Of a DNA stretch of 7,471 bases, positions 1 to 6,365 are shown piece by piece (the stretch's first letter is position 1; the number at the start of each line of letters is the position of its first letter). The stretch covers positions 17,568 through 25,038 of the forward strand of contig DANS01000032.1 in the NCBI GenBank assembly GCA_002497345.1. The letters run 5' to 3'. The DNA comes from Thermoproteus sp. UBA157. Its GTDB lineage: Archaea; Thermoproteota; Thermoprotei; Thermoproteales; Thermoproteaceae. A program made the position numbers and the translations under genes. The notes under the pieces are model-generated. The model was not told the DNA's origin. It worked only from the letters and a program-made list of their open reading frames with translations, and ran no database searches.

Positions 1-22
1 GCCAGAAATTAAATTAGACGGC
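1..22 (-). terminator. Possible T-rich terminator after ilvE
   Basis: Directly after the ilvE stop the transcribed strand reads TAATTTAATTTC, an AT-rich island in otherwise GC-rich DNA. T-rich tracts are the usual archaeal termination signal. There is no convincing hairpin beyond GCC/GGC ends, and the window edge cuts off further context. Confidence 0.3.
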
Positions 23-910
23 CTAGTACACCGGGGTCAGCCAATACGCGTATTTCTCCTCCCTGCCCGTGACCGCGCGCCTATAGGCCTCGGCTATCCT
101 CTGGGTTATAGGCCCTTTGGGCAGAACCCTGCCATCTATTTCTATTATCGGCGTGATCTCGGCGGCGGTCCCCGCGAAGAAGGCCTCCTCGGCCGTGTAG
201 AGCTCCTCCCTCGTGATGCTCTTCTCGAGCACCGGCAAGCCCAAGTCGTTGGCCAGCGTTATCACGGTGTCTCTCGTGATGCCCTCGAGAATGCCGTCCT
301 CGACGGGCGGGGTCATCAAGACGCCGCGCCTCACCACGAATATGTTCTCCCCCGATCCCTCGACCACCTTCCCCTCGGCGTTGAGCATTATGGCCTCGTC
401 GTAGCCCTTGGCCCTCGCCTCCACGGCCGCCATGATGGAGTTAAGGTATATCCCAGTGGCCTTGGCCATGACGGGCATCATGGACGTGTGGACCCTCCGC
501 CAGCTAACCACGGTGGCCCTCACGCCCTCGACCTTGAGGTACTTGCCGAAGGGGAGCGCGGCGATTGCGACTGACGCTTGTAGCCCCCTCACGTCTAGGC
601 TTATCTGCGGCTTGGATATATACGCCACCGGCCTTATATATAGATCCTCCTTGAACCCGTTCGCCCTTATGACCTCCACCGCGGCTTTCGTCAACTCGTC
701 GGCCGTGTAGGGCACGTCCAGCCCGATGATCTTCGCGGATCTCAGCAACCTGTCCATGTGGTCCTTGAGCCTGAAGACGAGCAAGTTCTCGCCGTTCCAG
801 TAAGCCCTTATGCCCTCGAAGACGCCGAAGCCGTAGTTGAGGCTGGGGGATAGCACCGACACCTTGGCCTCCTCCTCGCCTACGAGCTTGCCGTCTATCC
901 AGATCTTCAT
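23..910 (-). CDS. ilvE: Branched-chain amino acid aminotransferase
   Basis: This PLP enzyme of fold type IV transfers an amino group from glutamate to the 2-oxo acids of Val, Leu and Ile in the last step of branched-chain synthesis, in the cytoplasm. The product is 295 aa, normal for the family. Visible landmarks are NYGFGVFEGIRAY near residues 25-37, the likely Schiff-base lysine K150 in VMAKATGIYLNS, the EGSGENIF motif at 184-191, GILEGITRD at 206-214 and GTAAEI near 247-252 (phosphate/cofactor binding). I chose the ATG at 910 because the protein then begins MKIWIDGK, as homologues do. The reading frame stays open further upstream only as overlap with ilvC. The start overlaps the ilvC stop as ATGA, so translation is probably coupled to ilvC. 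D-amino-acid aminotransferase or aminodeoxychorismate lyase are related folds, but the motifs and neighbours favour IlvE. Confidence 0.95.
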   Translation of the reverse strand: MKIWIDGKLVGEEEAKVSVLSPSLNYGFGVFEGIRAYWNGENLLVFRLKDHMDRLLRSAKIIGLDVPYTADELTKAAVEVIRANGFKEDLYIRPVAYISKPQISLDVRGLQASVAIAALPFGKYLKVEGVRATVVSWRRVHTSMMPVMAKATGIYLNSIMAAVEARAKGYDEAIMLNAEGKVVEGSGENIFVVRRGVLMTPPVEDGILEGITRDTVITLANDLGLPVLEKSITREELYTAEEAFFAGTAAEITPIIEIDGRVLPKGPITQRIAEAYRRAVTGREEKYAYWLTPVY

Positions 911-1890
911 GCCTTGAACATCAACTTCCTTATCTCCTCGCCGACTTTCTCGGCGAGATGGTTCCTTATCTCGTCTAGCATCTTCGCCAAGCGCGGCGCG
1001 CCCCTCGAATACTCCTCGACCCACTCCTTTGCGAACTCGCCGCTTCTAACCCTCGCCGCCGCCTCCTTCATCCTCTGCTTCACCGAGTCGTCTATTATCT
1101 TGGGCCCCACCGTCAGCCCGCCGTATCTGGCCGTCTCGCTGACGCCGGTGAGCATGCCGTAGAATCCCCTCTGCCATATGAGGTCCATTATCAGCTTGGC
1201 CTCGTTTATCGCCTCGAAGTAGGCCACCTCCGGCTGGTAGCCCAGCTCCACCAAGACCTCGAAGCCCTTCTTCAAGAGCTCGAGGAGGCCTCCCACGAGC
1301 ACGTTCTGCTCCCCTATTAGATCCGTCTCGGTCTCCTCTCTGAACGTGGTCTCTATCACGCCGGCTCTCGTAGCGCCTATGCCCTTGGCTATGGCCAAGG
1401 CGTACTCCATGGCCCGCCCCGAGTAGTTCTGGTGGACCGCCACCAGCGCTGGGACCCCGCGGCCTGCCAAGAACTCCTCCCTGACGAGCCTCCCGGGCCC
1501 CTTCGGCGCCACCATCACCACGTCGACGTTGCTGGGCGATTTTATCAAGCCGAAGTGCACGTTGAAGCCGTGGGCGAAATCGACGACGGCGCCCGGCTTG
1601 AGGTTGGGCTCTATCTGCTCCCTCCAGACCTTCGGCTGCTCCATGTCGGGCAAGAGCACCATCACGACGTCGGCCCTCCTCACGGCCTCGCCTACTTCGT
1701 ACACCTCGAAGCCCTCGGCAACGGCTTGATCCCAGGATTTGCCCCTCCTTACCCCCACTATGACCCTCAAGCCCGAGTCCCTCAAGTTCAACGCTTGCGC
1801 CCTTCCCTGTATCCCGTAGCCCAACACCGCTATGGTCTTGCCCTTGAGCGGCTCCAGGGATGCGTCCTTGTCTGTATATATCCTCGCCAT
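907..1890 (-). CDS. ilvC: Ketol-acid reductoisomerase
   Basis: Converts 2-acetolactate (or 2-aceto-2-hydroxybutyrate) to the 2,3-dihydroxy acid by Mg-dependent alkyl migration and NAD(P)H reduction, the second common step to Val and Ile. The 327 aa length fits the short class I family. The N-terminal Rossmann domain shows GYGIQG at 24-29. An Arg-Arg pair at 48-49 with a following Ser in the beta2 loop suits NADPH, which is inference. FAHGFN holds the catalytic-region H107, followed by APKGPG at 128-133. In the C-terminal knotted domain, TETDLIGEQ (D190, E194) and FEAINE (E226, E230) are the expected Mg ligands, and SETARYG (251-257) is the family's substrate-binding motif. The ATG at 1890 sits about 23 nt after a TTTAAAGATATA element, so a leaderless mRNA carrying ilvC and ilvE is likely in addition to any read-through from ilvB. 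Confidence 0.97.
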   Translation of the reverse strand: MARIYTDKDASLEPLKGKTIAVLGYGIQGRAQALNLRDSGLRVIVGVRRGKSWDQAVAEGFEVYEVGEAVRRADVVMVLLPDMEQPKVWREQIEPNLKPGAVVDFAHGFNVHFGLIKSPSNVDVVMVAPKGPGRLVREEFLAGRGVPALVAVHQNYSGRAMEYALAIAKGIGATRAGVIETTFREETETDLIGEQNVLVGGLLELLKKGFEVLVELGYQPEVAYFEAINEAKLIMDLIWQRGFYGMLTGVSETARYGGLTVGPKIIDDSVKQRMKEAAARVRSGEFAKEWVEEYSRGAPRLAKMLDEIRNHLAEKVGEEIRKLMFKA

Positions 1891-1904
1891 GGCCCTTAAT
1901 AGGC

Positions 1905-1916
1905 TATATCTTTAAA
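1905..1916 (-). promoter_or_regulatory. TATA box of ilvC (leaderless)
   Basis: On the minus strand TTTAAAGATATA lies between the ilvN stop and the ilvC ATG. The centre of TTTAAAGA is about 22-23 nt from the A of the ATG, matching the spacing of the other promoters in this window. It occupies most of the 28-nt gap and suggests an internal promoter for ilvC-ilvE. Confidence 0.7.
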
Positions 1917-1918
1917 CG

Positions 1919-2182
1919 TCATCGTCTATCCGCCAGAGCGATGGCCACGGCCGGGGCTTGTTGTAATCTGCTTATCTCCAAGACCTCGGGCAATTTGTCC
2001 AGCTTAGCCACCAGCCAGCTTATCTCGTCCGTAGGCCCCTCTACGTCCATGACTATGTGATACGTGGAGCCCTTGGCCTCGACCTCCATACGCCTCACGA
2101 AGACCTTGGCCCTCCTCACTATGCTGACGACTCTCCCAACGTAGTCCATCGACGATGGTATCTTTATGCTAATAACGCTCAT
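1919..2182 (-). CDS. ilvN: Short ACT-domain acetolactate synthase regulatory subunit
   Basis: Probable small subunit of acetolactate synthase, which in known enzymes activates the large subunit and confers valine feedback. It has only 87 aa. The pattern is compatible with a single ACT fold: beta strand SVISIKI, helix YVGRVVSIVRRA, strands VFVRRMEVEA and STYHIVMDVEG, helix ISWLVAKLDKL, final strand VLEISRL. Typical archaeal/bacterial IlvN proteins run about 160 aa, with an ACT domain plus a C-terminal domain; this one resembles the E. coli IlvM type in length. The start at 2182 overlaps the end of ilvB by 14 nt, so translational coupling is likely. A GGAGG lies about 15 nt upstream, too far to be a clear ribosome site. 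Function is inferred mainly from position after ilvB and the ACT-like pattern; direct sequence identity to IlvN is weak by eye. Confidence 0.75.
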   Translation of the reverse strand: MSVISIKIPSSMDYVGRVVSIVRRAKVFVRRMEVEAKGSTYHIVMDVEGPTDEISWLVAKLDKLPEVLEISRLQQAPAVAIALADRR

Positions 2183-3943
2183 AGCTCAACGAGACGTCCT
2201 CCATCCCCTTGGGCAGTATGGCTTGGGTTAACCAATCGCCGGGCTTCACCCAAGGCAGCACTATGTCCTTGTCCTCGTCTATGGTCACGTCTATTATCAA
2301 CGGCTCGTTGTTCCTCACGGCCCAGGACACCGCCCTCTCCAGCTCCTCGTAGGTCGAGGGCCTTATCCCCTCTATCCCGTAGGCCTCCCCGATCTTGATG
2401 AAGTCGGGGTTCCTCGCGAAACGAGTTGCTATCTGCCTATTGCCGTACATGTACACCTGCCACTGCTTCACCAGCTGCAGCGATGCGTTGTCGAAGATTA
2501 TCTCGACGAAGGGCAGATCGTATTCCCTCACAAGCGCCAGATTGTTGAAGGTCATCTGGAAGGAGCCATCGCCGTCTATGCATATCACCGGCCTCGACCT
2601 ATCGGCCAACTTGGCGCCCAGCGCCGCGGGTATGCCGAAGCCCATGGTGCCCAAGCCGGCCGACGTGATGAAGGTGCCCGGCTCGTAGACATCCCACCAT
2701 ATCTCGGCCCACATCTGGTGCCCGCCCACGCCCGTCACCGTTATGGCGTTGGGCGGCGCCGCCCTCCTGATGGCCTTGAGCACCTTCCACGGCGCGAAGT
2801 ATTTGAACTCGGCTGCGGCCTTCTCCATGGCCTCCTCGTAGCGCCGCCTGATCTCGTGGAGCCAAGCCAGGAACTTGGGGCTCCTGGCCGCCGCGGCGGG
2901 CAACATGTCCAGCATGGCCCTCAAGGCCTCCTTCGCGTCGGCCACTATGCCCACAGTCGGCTTTATGTTCTTCCCGATCTCGCTCTTGTCTACATCTATG
3001 TGCACCACCCTCATCTCCCCCGACCTTATCATTTCCTGCAACTCCTTGAACCTACCCCAAGTCCTATCGCTGAACCTAGTGCCGACCGCTATCACCACAT
3101 CGGCGTTGGCCAACGCGGCGTCCGCCTCGGCGCGTCCGTGCATCCCGGCCGGCCCCATGTAGAGCGGGTGGTTGTGAGGTATGGCGGCCTTGCCGGGCAG
3201 AGTGGACACTATAGGCGCGTTGAGCCTCTCGGCCAGCTCCAGGACCTCCTTGGTGGCTCCCGACCAGAGCACCCCTCCGCCAGCCAACACCACCGGCCTC
3301 TCGGCCTCCAGTACTATCTTGAGCGCCTTGGCTATATCCTCCTCCTTGGGCTTAGGCGGTATGAACTTGGACACGTTGATCGGTATCTTGGCCTCGCCTT
3401 GCGGCGTCACGACTTGTAGATCCCTCGGCAGATCGACCAGCGTGGGCCCCGGCCTGCCCAGCCGCGAGATCTCGTAGGCGATCCTCACCGCGGGCACGGC
3501 CTCCTCCGGCCTTTTGACTTGATAGACCCATTTGGTTATGGGCGTGGCGACACCCAGTATGTCGGTCTCCTGGAAGCCATCCCTCCCGAACACCCAAGTG
3601 GCTACTTGGCCGGTTATCGCCGTGACGGGCACCGAGTCCATGTAGGCGTCGGTCAACCCAGTGATCAAGTTAGTGGCGCCGGGCCCGCTGGTGGCCGCTA
3701 CTACGGCGGGCCTCCCGGCGACTCTGGCGTAGCCCTCGGCCGCGTGTGCGGCGCCTTGCTCATGCCTGAACATGACCACCTCTATATCGTCTACGAAATA
3801 CGCCGCGTCGAACAGAGCCATTATGGAGCCGCCAGTTATGCCCAGAATGTGTTTGACCTTGAGCTCCCTCAGCGCGTCTACTATTCTATCGACGACCCTA
3901 TCGGGGCGATCCCCTCGAGCCCCGAACTGACCCCCGAATCCAT
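2169..3943 (-). CDS. ilvB: Acetolactate synthase large subunit, start out of frame
   Basis: This ThDP- and FAD-dependent enzyme condenses two pyruvates to acetolactate, or pyruvate with 2-oxobutyrate, and commits carbon to Val/Leu/Ile. The in-frame part contains the ThDP-activating glutamate in FRHEQGAAHAAEGYAR, the middle domain with GRPGPTLVDLPRD, and the ThDP motif IDGDGSFQM ending in FDNASLQLVKQWQ (DN where many homologues have NN). Homology continues upstream of the first in-frame ATG (3821) as RVVDRIVDALRELK then HILGITGGSI, the expected first strand and helix of the PYR domain. That stretch has no in-frame ATG, GTG or TTG before a stop at 3951-3953. An ATG at 3941-3943 sits 23 nt after a TATA box but is one nt out of frame; its own frame stops after 20 codons (TAG, 3881-3883). 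A single extra nt, or a -1 slip on a GGG codon, joins them into a 591 aa protein. I annotate from that ATG. Identity of the enzyme is certain; the start mechanism is open. Confidence 0.9.
3881..3943 (-). other. 20-codon zero-frame ORF at the ilvB leaderless start
   Basis: Reading from the ATG placed by the TATA box gives MDSGVSSGLEG, nine further residues and a TAG. This frame is one nt off from the ilvB frame that runs across the same bases. It could be the zero frame of a programmed -1 frameshift, a leader peptide, or a product of a missing base in one of the G runs (minus strand: five Gs at 3931-3935, four at 3920-3923, four at 3911-3914). It shows no run of Leu/Val/Ile codons as a classic attenuator would. 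Confidence 0.5.
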
Positions 3944-3960
3944 ATGGCGTCTATCTAACC

Positions 3961-3970
3961 TATATTTAAA
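3961..3970 (-). promoter_or_regulatory. TATA box of ilvB
   Basis: TTTAAATATA on the minus strand. The centre of TTTAAATA is 23-24 nt from the A of the ATG at 3943, the same spacing as at leuD and the downstream synthase, predicting a leaderless transcript beginning at or next to that ATG. It is preceded by AATG, giving the 10-mer AATGTTTAAA that also occurs at the leuD promoter. Confidence 0.75.
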
Positions 3971-4019
3971 CATTGTCTTCCTAAATAATAGGGGCGGGCC
4001 GCGCCGAGGAGGAGGAATG

Positions 4020-4027
4020 TTTAAAAA
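4020..4027 (+). promoter_or_regulatory. TATA box of leuD
   Basis: TTTAAAAA, centre 23-24 nt before the ATG at 4047. It is preceded by a purine-rich GGAGGAGGAATG that may serve as the upstream BRE region; despite its look, that purine run is not positioned as a ribosome binding site for a leaderless mRNA starting at 4047. Confidence 0.75.
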
Positions 4028-4046
4028 CTATATAGATAGAGCGCGT

Positions 4047-4532
4047 ATGGAGATACGGGGGAGGGCCATAGTCTATGGCGACAAGATAGATACGGACGTT
4101 ATAATACCGGCGCGCTACTTGGTATATACAGACCCGAAGATACTCGGCGAGCACGCCATGGAGCCCCTCGACCCCGAGTTCCCTAAGAAGGCCAAGGGGG
4201 CCATATTGGTTGCCGGCAGAGCTTTCGGCATGGGCAGCAGCCGCGAGCAAGCCGCGACCGCGCTCAAGGGGGCCGGCGTGAAAGCCGTCGTGGCGGAGTC
4301 CTTCGCCCGTATATTCTTCCGCAACGCCGTCAACGTGGGCTTGCCCGTCCTCCAAGCGCCCGTCAGGGGTAAGGTCAAGGACGGCGACGAGCTGCTCGTG
4401 AGGCTCGACGCAGGCGAGGTGGTCAACCTAACCACGGGCGAGGTAATAAAGGGAAAGCCCCTCTCCGGCCTCGCGCTCGATATAATAAAGGCGGGAGGCC
4501 TCGTGGAGTACCTCAAGTCCAGATCTAGATAG
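4047..4532 (+). CDS. leuD: 3-isopropylmalate dehydratase small subunit (or homoaconitase small subunit)
   Basis: Swivel-domain subunit of a LeuC/LeuD-type isomerase, which with an iron-sulfur large subunit interconverts 2- and 3-isopropylmalate (or homocitrate and homoisocitrate). The protein has 161 aa, typical of archaeal LeuD. Landmarks are GDKIDTDVIIPARYL (11-25), GRAFGMGSSREQAATAL (57-73), with the substrate-binding serine and arginine in GSSREQA, and the strand/loop ESFARIFFRNAVNVGLPVL. The specificity loop reads YLVYT (24-28). From memory of methanogen work, YLVYT-like loops go with isopropylmalate isomerase and YLRT with homoaconitase, which supports LeuD, but the next gene looks homocitrate-synthase-like. 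No large subunit is present here. The ATG at 4047 is chosen because of the TATA spacing; the in-frame ATG at 4017 lies inside the promoter. Confidence 0.9.
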   Translation: MEIRGRAIVYGDKIDTDVIIPARYLVYTDPKILGEHAMEPLDPEFPKKAKGAILVAGRAFGMGSSREQAATALKGAGVKAVVAESFARIFFRNAVNVGLPVLQAPVRGKVKDGDELLVRLDAGEVVNLTTGEVIKGKPLSGLALDIIKAGGLVEYLKSRSR

Positions 4533-4552
4533 GAAATATAGTCGGAGCTAGG

Positions 4553-4560
4553 CTTAAATA
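4553..4560 (+). promoter_or_regulatory. TATA box of the homocitrate/isopropylmalate synthase gene
   Basis: CTTAAATA in the 47-nt gap after leuD. Its centre is 23-24 nt before the ATG at 4580. This is the same geometry as the other promoters and marks 4580 as the probable transcript and translation start, although that ATG is out of frame with the enzyme. Confidence 0.65.
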
Positions 4561-4579
4561 TCCGCCAGCTTCTGGGGCT

Positions 4580-5973
4580 ATGCGTTCGGGGAAAACGTAA
4601 AGATCCTGGACTCCACGCTTAGAGAGGGCGAGCAGACGCCCGGCGTCGTCTTCTCCGAGGATTGGCGCATTAAAATCGCCAAGGCCCTCTCAGACGCGGG
4701 CGTCCACATGATAGAGGTCGGCGATCCCAACGTCGCTCCCGACATAAAGTCGGCGATTAAGAAGATAGTAGCGATGAAGAAAGACGGGGAGATAAGGGGC
4801 GAGGTGGTGGCCCACAGCAGATCGGTGAAGGCCGATATAGAGAACGCGGCCTCTCTCGAGCCGGACAGAGTGGCCATATTTTACGGCGTCAGCGATATAC
4901 ACCTCAAACACAAGCACAAGAAGTCGCGGGAGGAGGCCTTGTCCATAATAGCCGAACACGTGGAGTTCGCCAGGAGCCACGGCGTAAAGGTCAGGTTCAC
5001 GGCCGAGGACGCCACGCGCGCCGACTTCGACTATTTGGTCCAAATAGTGAGGACGGCCAAGGAGGCAGGCGCCGATAGAGTCAGCATAGCCGACACGGTG
5101 GGCGTGTTGACCCCCGACAAGGCCAGGGCCTTGTTCTCGAGGCTCAAGGAGGCGGTTCCCGACGTGGGGCTCGACATACATGCGCACAACGACTTGGGCA
5201 TGGCCGTCGCGAACAGCTTGGCGGCCGTCGAGGGGGGAGCCGACGTGGTCCACACGACGGTGAACGGCTTAGGGGAGAGAGCCGGCATAACGCCTCTGCA
5301 AGCCTTCGCCGCCGCGTATTACTACCACAAGGGGGTCAAGCTGATAGACCTCACGAAGTTGCCCTACTTGGCCTCGTTGGTCGAGGCGGCCAGCGGCATA
5401 GCGCAAATGCCCACGTTTCCCGTAACCGGCGACAACGCCTTCACTCACAAAGCCGGCGTCCACCAAGCCGGCGTGTTGGCCAATCCGGAGACCTACGAGC
5501 CGTTCCCGCCCGAGGTCGTGGGCCGCACCAGGGATTTCTCCCTCGATAAATACAGCGGGAGGAAGGCCGTCGCGCACAGGCTGGAGAGGCTGGGCGTGAA
5601 GGTAGACGAGGAGACCCTCGGCAAGCTGGTCGAGGAGCTCAAATCGACGAACGCCCGTAGGTTGCGGGACGAGGACCTCTTGGAAATGCTGGAGAAGATA
5701 ACTGGGATCAGATACAGGGCACAGGTGAACAAACACATAGAGGCGTACATATGGGTAAAGGTCGACGAGAACGTCTACACCACATCTGTCGCCAGGAGGA
5801 TCTCGGCGATAAAGGGAGTGTTGAGCGTCGGCGAGATAACCGGCGAGTACGACATAGTGGTTAGGGCATACGCCGAAAACGCCGAGGAGCTGAACAGAAT
5901 AATCGAGGACGTGAGGGCCGTCAAGGGCGTGAAGTCGACGTTGACCAACTTAGTGTTGAAGCAACTGGGGTAG
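4580..5973 (+). CDS. Homocitrate synthase/2-isopropylmalate synthase family enzyme with C-terminal RAM domain
   Basis: Condenses acetyl-CoA with a 2-oxo acid: 2-oxoglutarate in lysine synthesis if homocitrate synthase, 2-oxoisovalerate in leucine synthesis if LeuA. The TIM barrel shows KILDSTLREGEQTPG, VRFTAEDATRAD, SIADTVGVLTPDKAR, metal-binding DIHAHNDLG (the HxH pair) and GERAGITPL. The region FTHKAGVHQAGVLANPETYEPFPPEVVG closely resembles homocitrate synthases by eye, so I lean to LysS. Roughly the last 80 residues (from about 5734) form an Lrp/AsnC-type RAM domain, in place of the longer LeuA allosteric domain. The catalytic N-terminus lies upstream of the first in-frame ATG (4708), and no ATG, GTG or TTG occurs in frame back to the stop at 4555-4557. 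The TATA-positioned ATG at 4580 reads M-R-S-G-K-T-stop; one extra nt or a -1 slip at GGGG (4588-4591) yields M-R-S-G-E-N-V-K-I-L-D and a 464 aa protein. Substrate specificity is not settled. Confidence 0.9.
5734..5970 (+). other. RAM (Lrp/AsnC ligand-binding) domain region of the synthase
   Basis: The segment beginning HIEAYIWVKVDEN and continuing through SAIKGVLSVGEITGEYDIVVRAYA shows the hallmark of AsnC/Lrp effector domains: a first strand ending in V, a helix, then G-xx-TG-xYDxxv. RAM domains bind amino acids in Lrp-family regulators. From memory, Sulfolobales homocitrate synthases carry a similar C-terminal domain used for lysine feedback. End-product control of this enzyme is therefore likely, by inference. 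Confidence 0.8.
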
Positions 5974-5977
5974 GCCG

Positions 5978-6014
5978 GACTGCTCGCCTCGGGCTCGGCA
6001 GTCTCGACGCTTTT
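5978..6014 (+). terminator. Hairpin plus T tract after the synthase gene
   Basis: GACTGC (5978-5983) and GCAGTC (5998-6003) form a perfect 6-bp stem 4 nt after the stop codon, with TTTT at 6011-6014. Archaeal termination depends mainly on T tracts, so the T4 is weak; the hairpin could instead protect the mRNA 3' end. Confidence 0.35.
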
Positions 6015-6168
6015 CCGCCCCGAATGGGGCCGTTTCGCCTAGTCGGGCCTCGACCTCGGACTCCGCTCCGACTCCCGCAGCGTTCACAACCAGCGAGGAC
6101 GCATGCGCGCCCGGCTATGCGCTTATCCTAACGGCGGTAGAAAGCGCTAATAAAACAAGGACGACTTG

Positions 6169-6365
6169 ATGCGCGATCTCCCGCCTTGCGCCGTTCCCAC
6201 CACTTTGGCGGCGGCCGCCGTCGTGTTTTGGTAAACCGATAAGGAGGCCGTGTTGATCAGATGCGCCGCGCTTGACGCGGCCGTCTCCGACCTAAGAAGC
6301 TTCATAGAGAGGCGCAGGTATTGAGGGAGGCAGCCGAGAGGCTCTCCCGGTCCGCCTTGAGCTAA
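6169..6365 (+). pseudogene. Possible broken small gene remnant
   Basis: Unrecognised. From the ATG at 6169 the frame gives a hydrophobic stretch (VPTTLAAAAVVFW) and then a TAA at 6232-6234. It continues in the same frame with a helix-like sequence, TDKEAVLIRCAALDAAVSDL then RSFIERRRY, to a TGA at 6322-6324. Shifting frame at about 6318 gives VLREAAERLSRSALS and a TAA at 6363-6365. The joined text reads like one charged amphipathic helix interrupted by a stop and a frameshift, as in a decayed gene. An AAGGAGG at 6241-6247 lies just before GTG/TTG codons, so a tiny ORF from 6250 or 6253 to 6324 is an alternative. This may also be chance; no family is identified. Confidence 0.2.

Noticed and set aside
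911..1024. Upstream extension of ilvE to an earlier start
   Set aside because: It lies wholly within ilvC, encodes charged sequence unlike aminotransferases, and the ATG at 910 gives the family N-terminus and an ATGA overlap.
2718..3419. 233-codon plus-strand frame antisense to ilvB
   Set aside because: Shadow frame of GC-rich coding DNA; Pro/Arg/His-rich translation with no family pattern.
3819..3821. ATG at 3821 as the ilvB start
   Set aside because: It would remove the conserved GITGGS segment and first helix of the ThDP-binding PYR domain, which are clearly encoded upstream.
4017..4019. In-frame ATG 30 nt before the leuD start, preceded by GGAGGAGGA
   Set aside because: It overlaps the TATA element, so it would not be in the leaderless mRNA, and the purine run abuts the ATG too closely for a ribosome site.
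3519..4046. Long plus-strand frame continuing upstream of leuD
   Set aside because: It is antisense to ilvB and crosses the promoter; LeuD homology begins at 4047.
4708..4710. ATG at 4708 as the synthase start
   Set aside because: It would remove the catalytic DSTLREGEQ motif.
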